64,000 bases of DNA from Bacillota bacterium (GCA_023400985.1 JAEXEN010000019.1:58192-122191); one strand, 5' to 3'; positions 23,927 through 32,917 are shown, counted from the stretch's first letter. Notes: generated by a model from the sequence alone, not told the origin. Program-made: numbers and translations.

Positions 23927-24979
23927 ATGCCCGACAAACGATTGGAAGTAAAAAATCTGTCCGTTTCTTTTTCCACGCAAGCCGGTACGGTGCGTGCCGT
24001 ACGGGATGTGGATTTTACGCTTTACGCAGGTGAAACGCTTGCCATTGTAGGCGAGTCCGGCAGCGGCAAGACCGTTACCTGCCGCTCTTTGATGCGCCTG
24101 CTGCCCCAAAATGCTTCGATCGACGCAGGCGAGATCCTTTTGGACGGAACGGACTTGCTGAAATTAAGTAACCGGGGCATAAGGCATGTACGCGGCAACG
24201 ATATCGCCATGGTTTTTCAGGACCCCATGACGTCGCTCGATCCTACGATGCGGGTGGGCCGCCAGATCGAAGAGGCTATTACGCTGCACCGGCGGGTCGG
24301 GCAGCACCGGGCAAGAGAAAGGATGCTGGAACTGGTGCGCCTGGTGGGGATAGAGGACCCGGAGAGGAGAAGCCGGCAATACCCGCACGAGTTTTCCGGC
24401 GGCCAGCGCCAGCGCATCGTCATCGCCATCGTGCTCGCCTGCGACCCGAAGGTCTTGATCGCCGACGAGCCCACCACGGCGCTTGACGTAACGATGCAGG
24501 CGCAGATCATCGACCTCTTGAAAAGCCTTCAACGCACGATCAAGACATCCATCGTATTCATAACGCACGATTTGGGCGTGGTAGCTAACGTGGCCGACCG
24601 CGTGGCGGTGATGTATGCGGGGAAGATCGTGGAGATCGGGCGCAGTGACGAGGTGTTCTACGACCCGCGGCACCCCTATACCTGGGGGCTCTTGTGCTCC
24701 ATGCCCGCGCTTACAACGGATGCGCCCGCGCTGTACACGATCCCTGGCGCGCCGCCGAGCCTTATCGATCCGCCGCCCGGCGACGCCTTCGCGCCCCGCA
24801 ACGAATACGCGCTGGCGGTAGACACGCTGTATGAACCGCCGCTTTTCCGCATCAGCGACACGCACTACGCAGCCTCCTGGCTCATGGACCCGAGAGCGCC
24901 CAAGGCGGAACTGCCGCCCCTATTGAAAAAGCGCCGGGAGGAATATTTGGGGAGGATCCATCATCATGTTGGGCTCTGA
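23927..24979 (+). CDS. peptide ABC transporter ATP-binding protein (DppD/OppD type)
   Basis: A 350-residue ATPase. Walker A GESGSGKT, Q-loop VFQDPMTSLDPTMRVG, signature FSGGQRQRI, Walker B VLIADEPTTALDV and H-loop FITHDLG are intact. The C-terminal oligopeptide extension carries HPYTWGLLCSMPAL, then IPGAPPSLIDPPPGDAFAPRN. The third cysteine of the usual iron-sulfur-type C-terminal motif is not obvious. It pairs with the next ATPase, which overlaps it by 14 bp. Confidence 0.93.
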   Translation: MPDKRLEVKNLSVSFSTQAGTVRAVRDVDFTLYAGETLAIVGESGSGKTVTCRSLMRLLPQNASIDAGEILLDGTDLLKLSNRGIRHVRGNDIAMVFQDPMTSLDPTMRVGRQIEEAITLHRRVGQHRARERMLELVRLVGIEDPERRSRQYPHEFSGGQRQRIVIAIVLACDPKVLIADEPTTALDVTMQAQIIDLLKSLQRTIKTSIVFITHDLGVVANVADRVAVMYAGKIVEIGRSDEVFYDPRHPYTWGLLCSMPALTTDAPALYTIPGAPPSLIDPPPGDAFAPRNEYALAVDTLYEPPLFRISDTHYAASWLMDPRAPKAELPPLLKKRREEYLGRIHHHVGL

Positions 24980-25871
24980 ATACATTTTGGAGGTTGAAAA
25001 CCTCGTACATGTTTACGGCGAGGGCCGTTCCAAGGCGAGGGCCGTGGACGGCGTGAGCTTTTCTATACGCGAAGGCGAGACGTTCGGTCTCGTGGGGGAA
25101 TCGGGCTGCGGCAAAACGACAACGGGGCGCATGATCGTGAAGCTTTTGGATATCACTTCGGGCGCCGTCCGCTATGACGGGCGCGATATCACGAAGCTAC
25201 AAAGCAAACAGGAGCTGATGCGCTTCAGGCAGGAAGTGCAAATCATCTTTCAGGACCCTTACGCATCGCTCGACCCGCGCAAGAAGGTAAAAGACATTAT
25301 TGCCGAGGGAATAGACGCGCATAAGCTTGCGGATTCAAGCAGGCGGCGCGACGAACTGGTAGAAGGGCTTTTAAGAGCGGTACAGTTGGACAAAAGCTTT
25401 GCTTCCCGATATCCGCACGAATTCTCCGGCGGCCAGCGCCAGCGGGTGGGCATTGCGCGGGCTTTGGCGCTTAAGCCGCGTTTTATCGTCTGCGACGAAC
25501 CCATCTCCGCGCTGGACGTTTCCATTCAGGCGCAGGTCGTCAACCTTTTAAAAGAGCTGCAGCAGGCGCAAAATCTCACCTACTTGTTTATCGCCCACGA
25601 TCTGTCGATGGTAAGGTACATTTCCGACCGCATCGGCGTGATGTACAAAGGGCGGCTTGTGGAGACGGGACCTGCCGACGAGGTCTATTTCCACCCCATA
25701 CATCCGTATACGAAAAGCCTTCTGTCCGCCATCCCGCTGCCAGACCCGGAGTTTGAGCGCGAGAGGCGCCGGATCGCTTATGCCCCAAGCAACAACGAAG
25801 GCCCTTTTGCGCTTCGCGAGCTCATGCCGGAGCACTACGTTTCCTGCGACGCGGCAGGTAATCTTCAATAG
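24966..25871 (+). CDS. peptide ABC transporter ATP-binding protein (DppF/OppF type)
   Basis: A 301-residue second ATPase of the importer. Motifs seen are Walker A GESGCGKTTTGR, IFQDPYASLDPRKKV, signature FSGGQRQRVG, Walker B IVCDEPISALDV, H-loop IAHDLSMVRY and the terminal HPYTKSLLSAIPLPDP. The two distinct ATPases fit the usual heterodimer of oligopeptide importers. It is followed 19 bp later by the M20 hydrolase, in the same operon. Confidence 0.93.
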   Translation: MLGSEYILEVENLVHVYGEGRSKARAVDGVSFSIREGETFGLVGESGCGKTTTGRMIVKLLDITSGAVRYDGRDITKLQSKQELMRFRQEVQIIFQDPYASLDPRKKVKDIIAEGIDAHKLADSSRRRDELVEGLLRAVQLDKSFASRYPHEFSGGQRQRVGIARALALKPRFIVCDEPISALDVSIQAQVVNLLKELQQAQNLTYLFIAHDLSMVRYISDRIGVMYKGRLVETGPADEVYFHPIHPYTKSLLSAIPLPDPEFERERRRIAYAPSNNEGPFALRELMPEHYVSCDAAGNLQ

Positions 25872-25890
25872 TTCAATAGGAGGAACACAA

Positions 25891-27084
25891 ATGGGAAGAC
25901 GGGAAATCCTTTCGGCGTTTATCGATAACGCCGGGGACAACTATAAAAGGATTGCATTGGATGTCCACGAGCACCCCGAGGTCAGCAACCACGAATTTTA
26001 CGCGTGCAAGCGGCTCAGCGAGCAGCTTTCGAGCGAGGGCTTTTCCGTACGTGTGGACGTAGCGGGGCACAGAACGGGCTTCGCCGCATCCTATAAGGCG
26101 CAACGCCCCGGCCCGGTGCTGGTATTCTTGGCCGAGTACGACGCGCTCGAAGGGCTGGGGCACGGCTGCGGACACAACTTGTTCGGCGTAACGTCGCTTT
26201 TGGCCGCCGCGGCGCTCAAACAGGTGATCGACGAAACCGGCGGCGAGGTCCGCGTATACGGCACCCCCGGCGAGGAGGGGGGCGAAAACGGCAGCGCCAA
26301 GGGCAGCTTTGTGCGGGAGGGTTTCCTCCGCGATGCGGATGCGGCGCTGTGCGTGCATCCCGGCGCCGACAAGCATGGCCTGACCGGCAAGTCCTTGGGC
26401 TGTGCGCCGGTGGATATAGAATTCCGGGGGCGGGCGGCTCATGCCTCCGGCGCGCCGGAAAAGGGGATCAACGCGCTGGACGCGCTCATACAGGTATTCA
26501 ACTCCATCAACGCGCTTCGCCAGCACCTGCCCGGCGACGTACGCATCCACGGCATCATCACCCGTGGCGGAGACGCGCCGAACACCGTGCCCGAGTATGC
26601 CAAAGCAAAGTTTTATCTGCGCGCGGCCACGGCGCCGGGGTTGGATACGGTATATAGGAAAGTGGAGCATATCGTGGAGGGCGCGGCGCTGGCCACGGGG
26701 GCAAAAGGGCGCATGCAGCCCTATCAGAACCGCGTGGAAAACACGGTCCCCACGCCGTCTTTCGACGCCGTATATGCAAAAAATCTTGCGTTATTAGGCG
26801 AGGAGATTTCCGTATCAAACGATAAGGGCCCGTTTGGATCGACCGACGTGGGCAACGTATCCCAGGTCGTGCCCGTCATTCAGCCCCATATCAGCATCAC
26901 CGATAAACCGGTGGCCGGGCACAGCGAGGAGATGAAGGCCGCCGCCCGCTCGGAAAAAGGCTTAAATTCCATCCTCCTCGGGGCGAAAGCGCTCTCCTTC
27001 ACGGCGCTCGATCTATTGGAGGATAACGATCTGCTGCGCTCCATACAGGAGGAGCACAGGCGTTTGGTTCAAGAGCAGAACTGA
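25891..27084 (+). CDS. M20 family amidohydrolase/peptidase
   Basis: A 397-residue metal-dependent amidohydrolase of the M20 family (AbgB/peptidase D-like), acting in the cytosol on small amide or dipeptide substrates. VFLAEYDALEGLGHGCGHNLFG supplies the first metal ligands, GTPGEEGGENGSAKG the bridging and catalytic glutamates, and GRAAHASGAPEKGINALDAL starts the dimerisation (lid) domain. Start 25891 (MGRREI) follows AGGAGG. As last gene of a peptide-importer operon it probably processes what is imported, such as a dipeptide, an N-acyl amino acid or an aminobenzoyl-glutamate type compound. Confidence 0.9.
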   Translation: MGRREILSAFIDNAGDNYKRIALDVHEHPEVSNHEFYACKRLSEQLSSEGFSVRVDVAGHRTGFAASYKAQRPGPVLVFLAEYDALEGLGHGCGHNLFGVTSLLAAAALKQVIDETGGEVRVYGTPGEEGGENGSAKGSFVREGFLRDADAALCVHPGADKHGLTGKSLGCAPVDIEFRGRAAHASGAPEKGINALDALIQVFNSINALRQHLPGDVRIHGIITRGGDAPNTVPEYAKAKFYLRAATAPGLDTVYRKVEHIVEGAALATGAKGRMQPYQNRVENTVPTPSFDAVYAKNLALLGEEISVSNDKGPFGSTDVGNVSQVVPVIQPHISITDKPVAGHSEEMKAAARSEKGLNSILLGAKALSFTALDLLEDNDLLRSIQEEHRRLVQEQN

Positions 27085-27129
27085 GTTAAAGGCACTCCGC
27101 CGGATCGTCTGTTTACCGGCCTGTAGCGG

Positions 27130-27158
27130 TTGACAACACGCGTTCGCCATGGTACGAT
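27130..27158 (+). promoter_or_regulatory. sigma-A promoter of larE
   Basis: TTGACA at 27130-27135, a 17-bp spacer and TACGAT at 27153-27158, about 55 bp before the larE start. larE therefore starts its own unit, separate from the importer operon. Confidence 0.6.
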
Positions 27159-27213
27159 AACCCGATCGACACAAGTATGTGTATCGGTATCACGGTCCGG
27201 CGGAGGAAGTAAA

Positions 27214-28026
27214 ATGGAATCGCTACAAAAGAAATATGAAGTTTTGCAGAACAATCTAAAAGGCTTAGGCAGCGTGGCAATCGCATTTTCCGGCGGCGTG
27301 GACTCCACATTCCTGCTCAAGGCGGCACACGATGCCTTGAAAGACAAGGTGATCGCGGTGACCGCCTCTTCGTGTTCTTTCCCGGAACGGGAACTCCGGG
27401 AGGCAAAGGCTTTCTGCGAGCAAAACGGCATCGAGCATGTCGAATGCCGCTCGGAGGAACTCAATATCGAGGGCTTTCGCCAGAACCCGAAAAACCGCTG
27501 CTATCTTTGCAAGCATGAGCTGTTTGAAAAAATATGGGACATCGCTAAGGCACGGGGAATGAACGCCGTGGCCGAAGGCTCCAATTTGGACGACAACGGG
27601 GATTATCGCCCCGGGCTTAAAGCCGTGCGTGAACTCGGTGTAAAAAGCCCGCTGAGGGAAGCGGGCCTTAATAAGCAGGAAATACGCCAGCTATCCAAGG
27701 AACTGGGGCTTAAAACGTGGGACAAGCAGTCTTTTGCCTGCCTGTCCTCCCGCTTCGTCTACGGGGAGACCATCAGCGAGGAAAAGCTCGGGATGGTGGA
27801 TAAGGCCGAACAGCTGCTCATTGATATGGGGTTTCATCAGGTGCGTGTGCGCATCCACGGCATGCTCGCGAGGATCGAGGTAATGCCGGCGGAATTTGAG
27901 AAGATCATGCGAGACGATGTCCGGGAAGATATCTATTGGCAATTGAAAAACATCGGTTTTACATACGTCACGCTGGACTTAAAAGGATACCGAACCGGCA
28001 GCATGAACGAAACGCTGCCCGAGTAG
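27214..28026 (+). CDS. larE: ATP-dependent sulfur transferase LarE (PP-loop)
   Basis: A 270-residue PP-loop enzyme. SGGVDST at residues 26-32 binds ATP. NRCYLCK gives Cys96 and Cys99, and SFACLSSR gives Cys176, the position of the sacrificial cysteine in the Lactobacillus enzyme. The three-cysteine pattern suggests the iron-sulfur form, which takes sulfur from a cluster instead of consuming its own cysteine; that is family knowledge applied here. LarE makes the thiocarboxyl groups of the nickel-pincer cofactor, but no larA, larB or larC is in the window. The start at 27214 has GGAGGAAGTAAA. XdhC-like and tcdA genes follow. Confidence 0.92.
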   Translation: MESLQKKYEVLQNNLKGLGSVAIAFSGGVDSTFLLKAAHDALKDKVIAVTASSCSFPERELREAKAFCEQNGIEHVECRSEELNIEGFRQNPKNRCYLCKHELFEKIWDIAKARGMNAVAEGSNLDDNGDYRPGLKAVRELGVKSPLREAGLNKQEIRQLSKELGLKTWDKQSFACLSSRFVYGETISEEKLGMVDKAEQLLIDMGFHQVRVRIHGMLARIEVMPAEFEKIMRDDVREDIYWQLKNIGFTYVTLDLKGYRTGSMNETLPE

Positions 28027-28079
28027 ACAGGTGCGGTAAAATCCGATCCGCTTAGGGAAAAACGAAGGAACATTTTAAA

Positions 28080-29006
28080 ATGCGCACCGATTTTATCGGC
28101 ATTCTCGATTCCGTCCGTCAGGGCTTGCCTGCCATGCTTGAACTGGACATTGACGGCATCCGCTATTTTCGGATCTTTCGTCCGAAAGAAAGGCTGATCC
28201 TGCTGGGCGGCGGGCATATCGCCCAGCCGCTTTGCACCTTTGCGGCCGCGCTGGACTTTTCCGCCGTCGTTGTGGACGACCGGCCAGCCTTTGCAAACCG
28301 GATCCGATTTCCCGAGGCCGACAACGTCTTATGCGAGGCGTTCCCCCATGCGATACGGCAGCTTAAAATACAGGAAAACGACTATGTGGCGGTGATAACG
28401 CGCGGACACAGGTGGGATGCGGATTGCCTCCGCGCCATTCTGCCCGGGACCATGCCCAAGTACCTCGGGATGATCGGCTCCAAACGAAGGACGACGGGCC
28501 TATTGCAATTGCTGGAAGAAGAGGGCTTGTCCCGCTCGAAGCTAAACCTGATCCATACGCCCATCGGACTGGACATAGGCGCTCTGACCATACAGGAGAT
28601 CGCGGTTTCCATCCTTGCCGAACTTATAAAATGCCGCAGGCAGGGGACGGACCGGCACGCGAATAAGACCGTTCTGACGAGCGAGGATATCGACCTTGAC
28701 CTTTTGAAATTCTTGGCGGAGGACGGAACGCCCAAGGCGCTTTTGCTCGTGTATGATACAAGCGGCTCTACGCCCGTCAAGTCCGGCGCGCTCATGGCGA
28801 TCGATGTAAATTCGCGAATGGCCGGAACCATAGGCGGTGGATGCAGCGAAAACGCGGTGCTGCGGGACGCTTATGCGCTTATCGGCACCGGCGGCCGCCG
28901 CAGCGTGACGGTCGATATGAGCAACGACGTCGCGGAGGAAGAAGGCATGGTATGCGGCGGAAGAATGAAGGTACTGATCGTCGATGTTACGGGAGAAACA
29001 CCTTAA
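28080..29006 (+). CDS. XdhC/CoxI family protein with reversed domain order
   Basis: A 308-residue molybdenum-hydroxylase maturation protein. The Rossmann domain comes first: LILLGGGHIAQPLC (about residue 40), VVDDRPAFAN, VAVITRGH, YLGMIGSKRR and PIGLDIGALTIQEIAVSILAE. The CoxI domain is second: DTSGSTPVKSGALMAI, GTIGGGCSENAV, GMVCGGRM. In the XdhC proteins I know, the CoxI domain is N-terminal, so the order is swapped here. XdhC handles the sulfuration and insertion of molybdenum cofactor into xanthine dehydrogenase-like enzymes. No such enzyme is in the window. It lies 53 bp after larE and 23 bp before tcdA. Confidence 0.88.
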   Translation: MRTDFIGILDSVRQGLPAMLELDIDGIRYFRIFRPKERLILLGGGHIAQPLCTFAAALDFSAVVVDDRPAFANRIRFPEADNVLCEAFPHAIRQLKIQENDYVAVITRGHRWDADCLRAILPGTMPKYLGMIGSKRRTTGLLQLLEEEGLSRSKLNLIHTPIGLDIGALTIQEIAVSILAELIKCRRQGTDRHANKTVLTSEDIDLDLLKFLAEDGTPKALLLVYDTSGSTPVKSGALMAIDVNSRMAGTIGGGCSENAVLRDAYALIGTGGRRSVTVDMSNDVAEEEGMVCGGRMKVLIVDVTGETP

Positions 29007-29029
29007 ACTGAAGACTGGGGCATGAGAGT

Positions 29030-29797
29030 ATGCTGAATCAATTTTCAAGAACGGAGCTGCTGCTGGGCAAGGACGGCATGGAATCCCTGTTTCGTGCCCG
29101 CGTTGCGGTATTTGGGATAGGCGGCGTGGGCGGTTACACCGTGGAGGCGCTGGCCCGAAGCGGCGTAGGGACGCTCGATCTGATCGACGACGACCGGATA
29201 TGCCTGACAAACATCAACCGGCAGATATACGCCACGAGGAAAACGATCGGGGAATACAAGGTGGATGTCGCCAAGGCGCGCATCCTGGAGATCAACCCGG
29301 ATACGGTAGTAAATACTTATAAAACCTTTTATACGCCGGAAACGGCAAGCCAATTCGACTTTTCACAATACGATTACATCGTGGACGCCATCGATACCGT
29401 AACGGGCAAGCTGAAACTCGTCATGCAGGCGCAAAGGGCCAACGTGCCCATCATCAGCTCGATGGGTGCCGGCAATAAGCTTGACCCCACGGCCTTTGAG
29501 GTGGCGGATATTTATGAAACCTCCGTCTGCCCGCTTGCGCGCGTGATGCGCCGGGAGCTTAAAAAACGGGGCGTAGAAAGCTTGAAGGTCGTCTATTCCA
29601 GGGAGCCTGCCATAGTGCCCATAGAGGATATGTCCATCAGCTGCCGCGCCCATTGCATATGCCCGCCCGGCACCGTGCGAAAGTGCACTTTGCGCCGTCA
29701 GGTGCCCGGGAGCAACGCCTTTGTACCCTCCGTAGCCGGGTTGATCATCGCCGGCGAGGTGGTAAAGGATTTGGTACGAGCGGGAGGGAATGGGTGA
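29030..29797 (+). CDS. tcdA: tRNA threonylcarbamoyladenosine dehydratase (ThiF/E1-like)
   Basis: A 255-residue E1-like enzyme. VAVFGIGGVGGYTVEALARSG is the nucleotide loop, followed by DLIDDDRICLTNINRQI, VDAIDTVTGKL, and a C-terminal block SVCPLARVMRRELKKRG ... EPAIVPIEDM. TcdA (CsdL) makes cyclic t6A in tRNAs by ATP-dependent dehydration of the t6A side chain. It is shorter than Escherichia coli TcdA by only a few residues. It is last in the larE unit; the next gene converges on it with about 60 bp between, which lacks an obvious hairpin. Confidence 0.88.
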   Translation: MLNQFSRTELLLGKDGMESLFRARVAVFGIGGVGGYTVEALARSGVGTLDLIDDDRICLTNINRQIYATRKTIGEYKVDVAKARILEINPDTVVNTYKTFYTPETASQFDFSQYDYIVDAIDTVTGKLKLVMQAQRANVPIISSMGAGNKLDPTAFEVADIYETSVCPLARVMRRELKKRGVESLKVVYSREPAIVPIEDMSISCRAHCICPPGTVRKCTLRRQVPGSNAFVPSVAGLIIAGEVVKDLVRAGGNG

Positions 29798-29856
29798 TCT
29801 GCTTTCGCTATTCCACCATCGCAAATGCCCTTTCAACAAAACGGGGATTGTTCATG

Positions 29857-30603
29857 TTACGGAAGCCCCCGGCAAGAAGACTCATAAGTGTATCGAAAAC
29901 GATTTTGCGTGGAATTTCCGTAATTGATTGCCTCAACCGGACAACGATGCAGACAGCGTAAGCAATTATCACATTTTGGAACCTTCCAAAACGGTTTGCC
30001 GTCTTTCATCTCAATCGCATGAACCGGACAATCCTCCGCACATAACCCACAATGAATACAGGAGCCGTTCGCGGTAAATGGCGCAGTGGTCCGAGCCCTT
30101 TCATATTGGGCATGAACGGCGGGGGTTAATCTTCTGATAAGCCAGTTGCTGTGATAATGTTTTTGCGTCCCTTGTATGATTTTATATAGGATACTTTCCG
30201 CAAGCATCAGTTTCTTTTTTTGCGTGTCCAGTGATGGCACATCATGCAATATAGAATAGTTTGTTACCATAACCAGTGAATAAACCGTCGGTTTAGTCAG
30301 CCCCTTTTCAAAAAACAACTTTTCTATCGAGGCGTCTGCCCCGCCCAGATATCCGCCGCATGTTATAATTACGACGATTTCGCTGACGTTCCTAAATTCA
30401 CTTTCCCTAATAAAATATTCTATCCGGTTTGAGATACCCCAAAAACAATTAAAAGTTATGAAAAACAATGTTTCTCCATCCTGCAGAGAAAATGAGGCAG
30501 GCTTATCATAGTCACAAACATTGATTAAATCCCCATAAAATGCCTCATGCAGCTTTAAAGCAACATGTTTGGAATTGCCTGTTGAGCTATAGTATATTAT
30601 CAT
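29857..30603 (-). CDS. EFR1 family ferredoxin (flavodoxin-like plus 2x[4Fe-4S])
   Basis: A 248-residue redox protein. The N-terminal flavodoxin-like half starts with IIYYSSTGNSKHVALKL (residues 2-18). The C-terminal part carries two cysteine motifs, CIHCGLCAEDCP and CDNCLRCLHRCP, each a [4Fe-4S] ferredoxin site. This is the EFR1 (flavodoxin-ferredoxin) family, whose partner enzymes are unknown. ATG 30603 follows GAGG on the minus strand. It is unrelated to its neighbours and is probably a single-gene unit. Confidence 0.9.
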   Translation of the reverse strand: MIIYYSSTGNSKHVALKLHEAFYGDLINVCDYDKPASFSLQDGETLFFITFNCFWGISNRIEYFIRESEFRNVSEIVVIITCGGYLGGADASIEKLFFEKGLTKPTVYSLVMVTNYSILHDVPSLDTQKKKLMLAESILYKIIQGTQKHYHSNWLIRRLTPAVHAQYERARTTAPFTANGSCIHCGLCAEDCPVHAIEMKDGKPFWKVPKCDNCLRCLHRCPVEAINYGNSTQNRFRYTYESSCRGLP

Positions 30604-30792
30604 TGTAACCTCACATCCCCTTCATGCCGCTACTCGTTGACGCTGTTTGGATGACAAGGGGACGGTTCCTTCGTCTTTCACCCATGAACTAAACATCTTC
30701 AAACATCTTATGTTACGACGGTTATTCCGCTGTGGTCGCCGAGACCTGTAGGCATAATCCTTACCCGGCTATATTCCGCTGTTGCCATGGCG
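30604..30792. other. intergenic region with AAGGGGACGGTTCCTT palindrome
   Basis: No ORF is supported. AAGGGGACGGTTCCTT near 30656 resembles the end of a short dispersed repeat family often seen in Clostridia genomes. One copy only is present in the window, so this is weak. Confidence 0.3.
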
Positions 30793-31143
30793 TCAATATC
30801 TTAATATTTTCTCCATCGATTTGCCCTTAGCCAGTTCGTCCACGAGTTTGTCAAGCCAACGGATTTTCTGCATGAGCGGGTCGGCGATTTCCTCCACGCG
30901 GACGCCGCAGACCACGCCCTTGATTTTATCGGCTTTGGGGTTCATTTGCGGGGCTTCAGCGTAGAAGGTTTCATGGTCGACAGCCTTTTTAAGCTGCGAC
31001 CGCAAGCCTTGCTCGTCATAGCCTGTCAACCAGAAAATGACCGCGTCGACCTCTTCCTTTGTGCGCCCTTTGCGCTCCGCCTTGGCGACGAGAGCGGGGT
31101 AAACATTTGAAAACGGCATTTTGAAAATGCGCTTGTCAGCCAT
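30793..31143 (-). CDS. DUF2200 domain protein
   Basis: A 116-residue small soluble protein of the DUF2200 family: the start KRIFKMPFSNVYPALVAKAERKGRT is characteristic, as are VIFWLTGYDEQGL and QMNPKADKIKGVVCGVRVEEI. The function is not known. Start ATG 31143 follows GGAGGG; the TTG at 31149 would give a longer but less likely protein. It follows the GyrI-like gene on the same strand with 2 bp between, so the two are one operon. Confidence 0.88.
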   Translation of the reverse strand: MADKRIFKMPFSNVYPALVAKAERKGRTKEEVDAVIFWLTGYDEQGLRSQLKKAVDHETFYAEAPQMNPKADKIKGVVCGVRVEEIADPLMQKIRWLDKLVDELAKGKSMEKILRY

Positions 31144-31145
31144 GC

Positions 31146-31769
31146 TCAAGCCCTCCGTACCGGATGCCGAAGCACCGTTTTCAACTTCTCCGGCGCGACC
31201 TTGCGCGGGTCGGAGAGGTATATTTCGTGGTGGCGGCGAGCGCCGCTCATATCAACGGCATAGCCATTCTCGGCTGCAAAGCCGTCAAGCGCCGCTACCG
31301 TGGCGGGTTCGTCGTCATACGAACCAACGTGCATGACCTGAACGCACAAGCCTTCGGCAATTGTTTCAAGCCGTGCTTTTGAAACGTCAAGGCCCGGCTT
31401 TTTCTTTGCAAGCGTGGCTTTGGCGGCATTAAAAACCTCCGCCGACACAAAGTCCGGCTGCCGTATGAGCATTGTCCAAGTAAACTTGCCCTTGTCGGTG
31501 ATTGCCGCTCCGCCGCCTTTGAAATCATCCGCGACTTCCCAATATCCCTCAAGCGGTGGCACGACATACTCCAAGGCCGATTTGTTGCCCATCTTGATGG
31601 CGTAGGAAAGACCGTAGAGCAACTCCACGGCTGCGGCATACTGCGCGCTCGTGTTCGGGTCGCCCTTGCCGTCCACGGCGATGAACTTCATCTCCGGTAC
31701 GTCTATGATGGATGGCGTGGTCTTAGGCTGATAGAGTTCCTTTTCTGTTTTCTTATAATCGATCGGCAT
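31146..31769 (-). CDS. GyrI-like small-molecule-binding domain protein
   Basis: A 207-residue protein that matches stand-alone GyrI-like (SOUL/AraC effector-type) proteins: YQPKTTPSIIDVPEMKFIAVDGKGDPN, VVPPLEGYWEV, then GLCVQVMHVGSYDDEPATVA, and ending with HEIYLSDPRKVAPEKLKTVLRHPVR. Related proteins bind or hydrolyse toxic small molecules. No DNA-binding domain is attached. ATG 31769 has AGGAGG. With DUF2200 immediately downstream, the pair is a common two-gene unit in Clostridia. Confidence 0.88.
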   Translation of the reverse strand: MPIDYKKTEKELYQPKTTPSIIDVPEMKFIAVDGKGDPNTSAQYAAAVELLYGLSYAIKMGNKSALEYVVPPLEGYWEVADDFKGGGAAITDKGKFTWTMLIRQPDFVSAEVFNAAKATLAKKKPGLDVSKARLETIAEGLCVQVMHVGSYDDEPATVAALDGFAAENGYAVDMSGARRHHEIYLSDPRKVAPEKLKTVLRHPVRRA

Positions 31770-31899
31770 AATTCTGCCTCCTCAATTTGGCCGAGTCAGG
31801 TGGTATCCGGCGAATTTCCGTTTATCTATTTGGCATCATATCACAACTTACCTCGTCTATCTATGGTAATATGGTTATGAAGAAAAGAGAGGGATCGGT

Positions 31900-32808
31900 A
31901 TGAGATTTCATAAAATAGCGGCAATCGATCAAACGGGCATCTCGGAATTTTCCGAAACTGCGTTGTCGAAAATGTGCGATACTTTGGTGATGTATGAGGA
32001 CGATCCGTCGTCCCAAAGCGAACTGATCGCGCGTGCGCAGGGTGCGGACGCGGTTTTACTGTCGTGGCGGACGCACTTATCCAAGGAAGTGCTTGGTTTT
32101 CTTCCGAAGCTAAGCTATATCGGCTTATGCTGCACCTTGTATGATGGGTCATGGTCCAATGTGGATACGGCGGCCGCTAAAGAGCAGGGGATTTTGGTCA
32201 AGGGGGTGAGCGGCTACGGCGATAACGGTGTGGTGGAGTTTTTATTCAGCGAGCTGATCCGGTTGATGAGCGGTTCGGGCGAGGTACGGTTCGCTCCGGA
32301 GGCGATTGAGCTTGAAGGGCTGAAACTTGGGATCCTCGGGCTTGGCACGGCGGGCAGGATGGTGGCGGATATGGGCGCGGCGTTCCACATGGATGTGCGC
32401 TACTACGGCCGTACGCGCCATGCGGACGCGCCGTATCCGTTTACAGAGCTTGGTGAACTGCTGCGCCAAAGCGATGTGATCTCGGCGCACCTGCCGCGCA
32501 ATGTAGTATTGTTGCAGAAAGAGCAATTTGCATGGATGGGACAAGGCAAGGTGTTGATGAACACGGGGCTGCAGCCCTGTTATGAAAACGAGAGCTTTTT
32601 AGAGTGGATCGCTTTGCCAAACAATTACGCCATCTTCGATGCGTGCGCGGTCGCTCCGGATCAGCGCGAGCGGTATTCGGCTTACCCGAACATCATCTTA
32701 GGCCGCCATGCGGTCGGGTTTACCCGCAATGCCAGAAGGCGGTTGGCGGAGAGGGTCGTGTTAAATGCGGAGGAGGCTTTAAAGGAGCTTGAAGCGCGAA
32801 AGGCATAG
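31900..32808 (+). CDS. D-isomer-specific 2-hydroxyacid dehydrogenase-like protein, atypical active site
   Basis: A 302-residue protein with the NAD-binding domain of the D-2-hydroxyacid dehydrogenase family: LGILGLGTAGRMVADMGAAF (the GXGXXG loop), VISAHLPRNV, and a C-terminal LGRHAVGFTRNA. Where active members have the catalytic arginine in NTARG, this one reads NTGLQP, and the final catalytic histidine sits in RHAVG. The arginine therefore appears to be missing, so normal dehydrogenase activity is doubtful. ATG 31900 follows AGAGAGGG. It stands alone between a divergent GyrI unit and a convergent GH18 gene. Confidence 0.82.
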   Translation: MRFHKIAAIDQTGISEFSETALSKMCDTLVMYEDDPSSQSELIARAQGADAVLLSWRTHLSKEVLGFLPKLSYIGLCCTLYDGSWSNVDTAAAKEQGILVKGVSGYGDNGVVEFLFSELIRLMSGSGEVRFAPEAIELEGLKLGILGLGTAGRMVADMGAAFHMDVRYYGRTRHADAPYPFTELGELLRQSDVISAHLPRNVVLLQKEQFAWMGQGKVLMNTGLQPCYENESFLEWIALPNNYAIFDACAVAPDQRERYSAYPNIILGRHAVGFTRNARRRLAERVVLNAEEALKELEARKA

Positions 32809-32917
32809 CGCTTAATTTTGAATAAGCGGGCTGAATGCCGGGTTTATCGAACTGCTCGCGGCTGCCGTAGCCGGCGCTCCATGCACATTGCGGATTTCGA
32901 TGCCCTTCGATATACAA

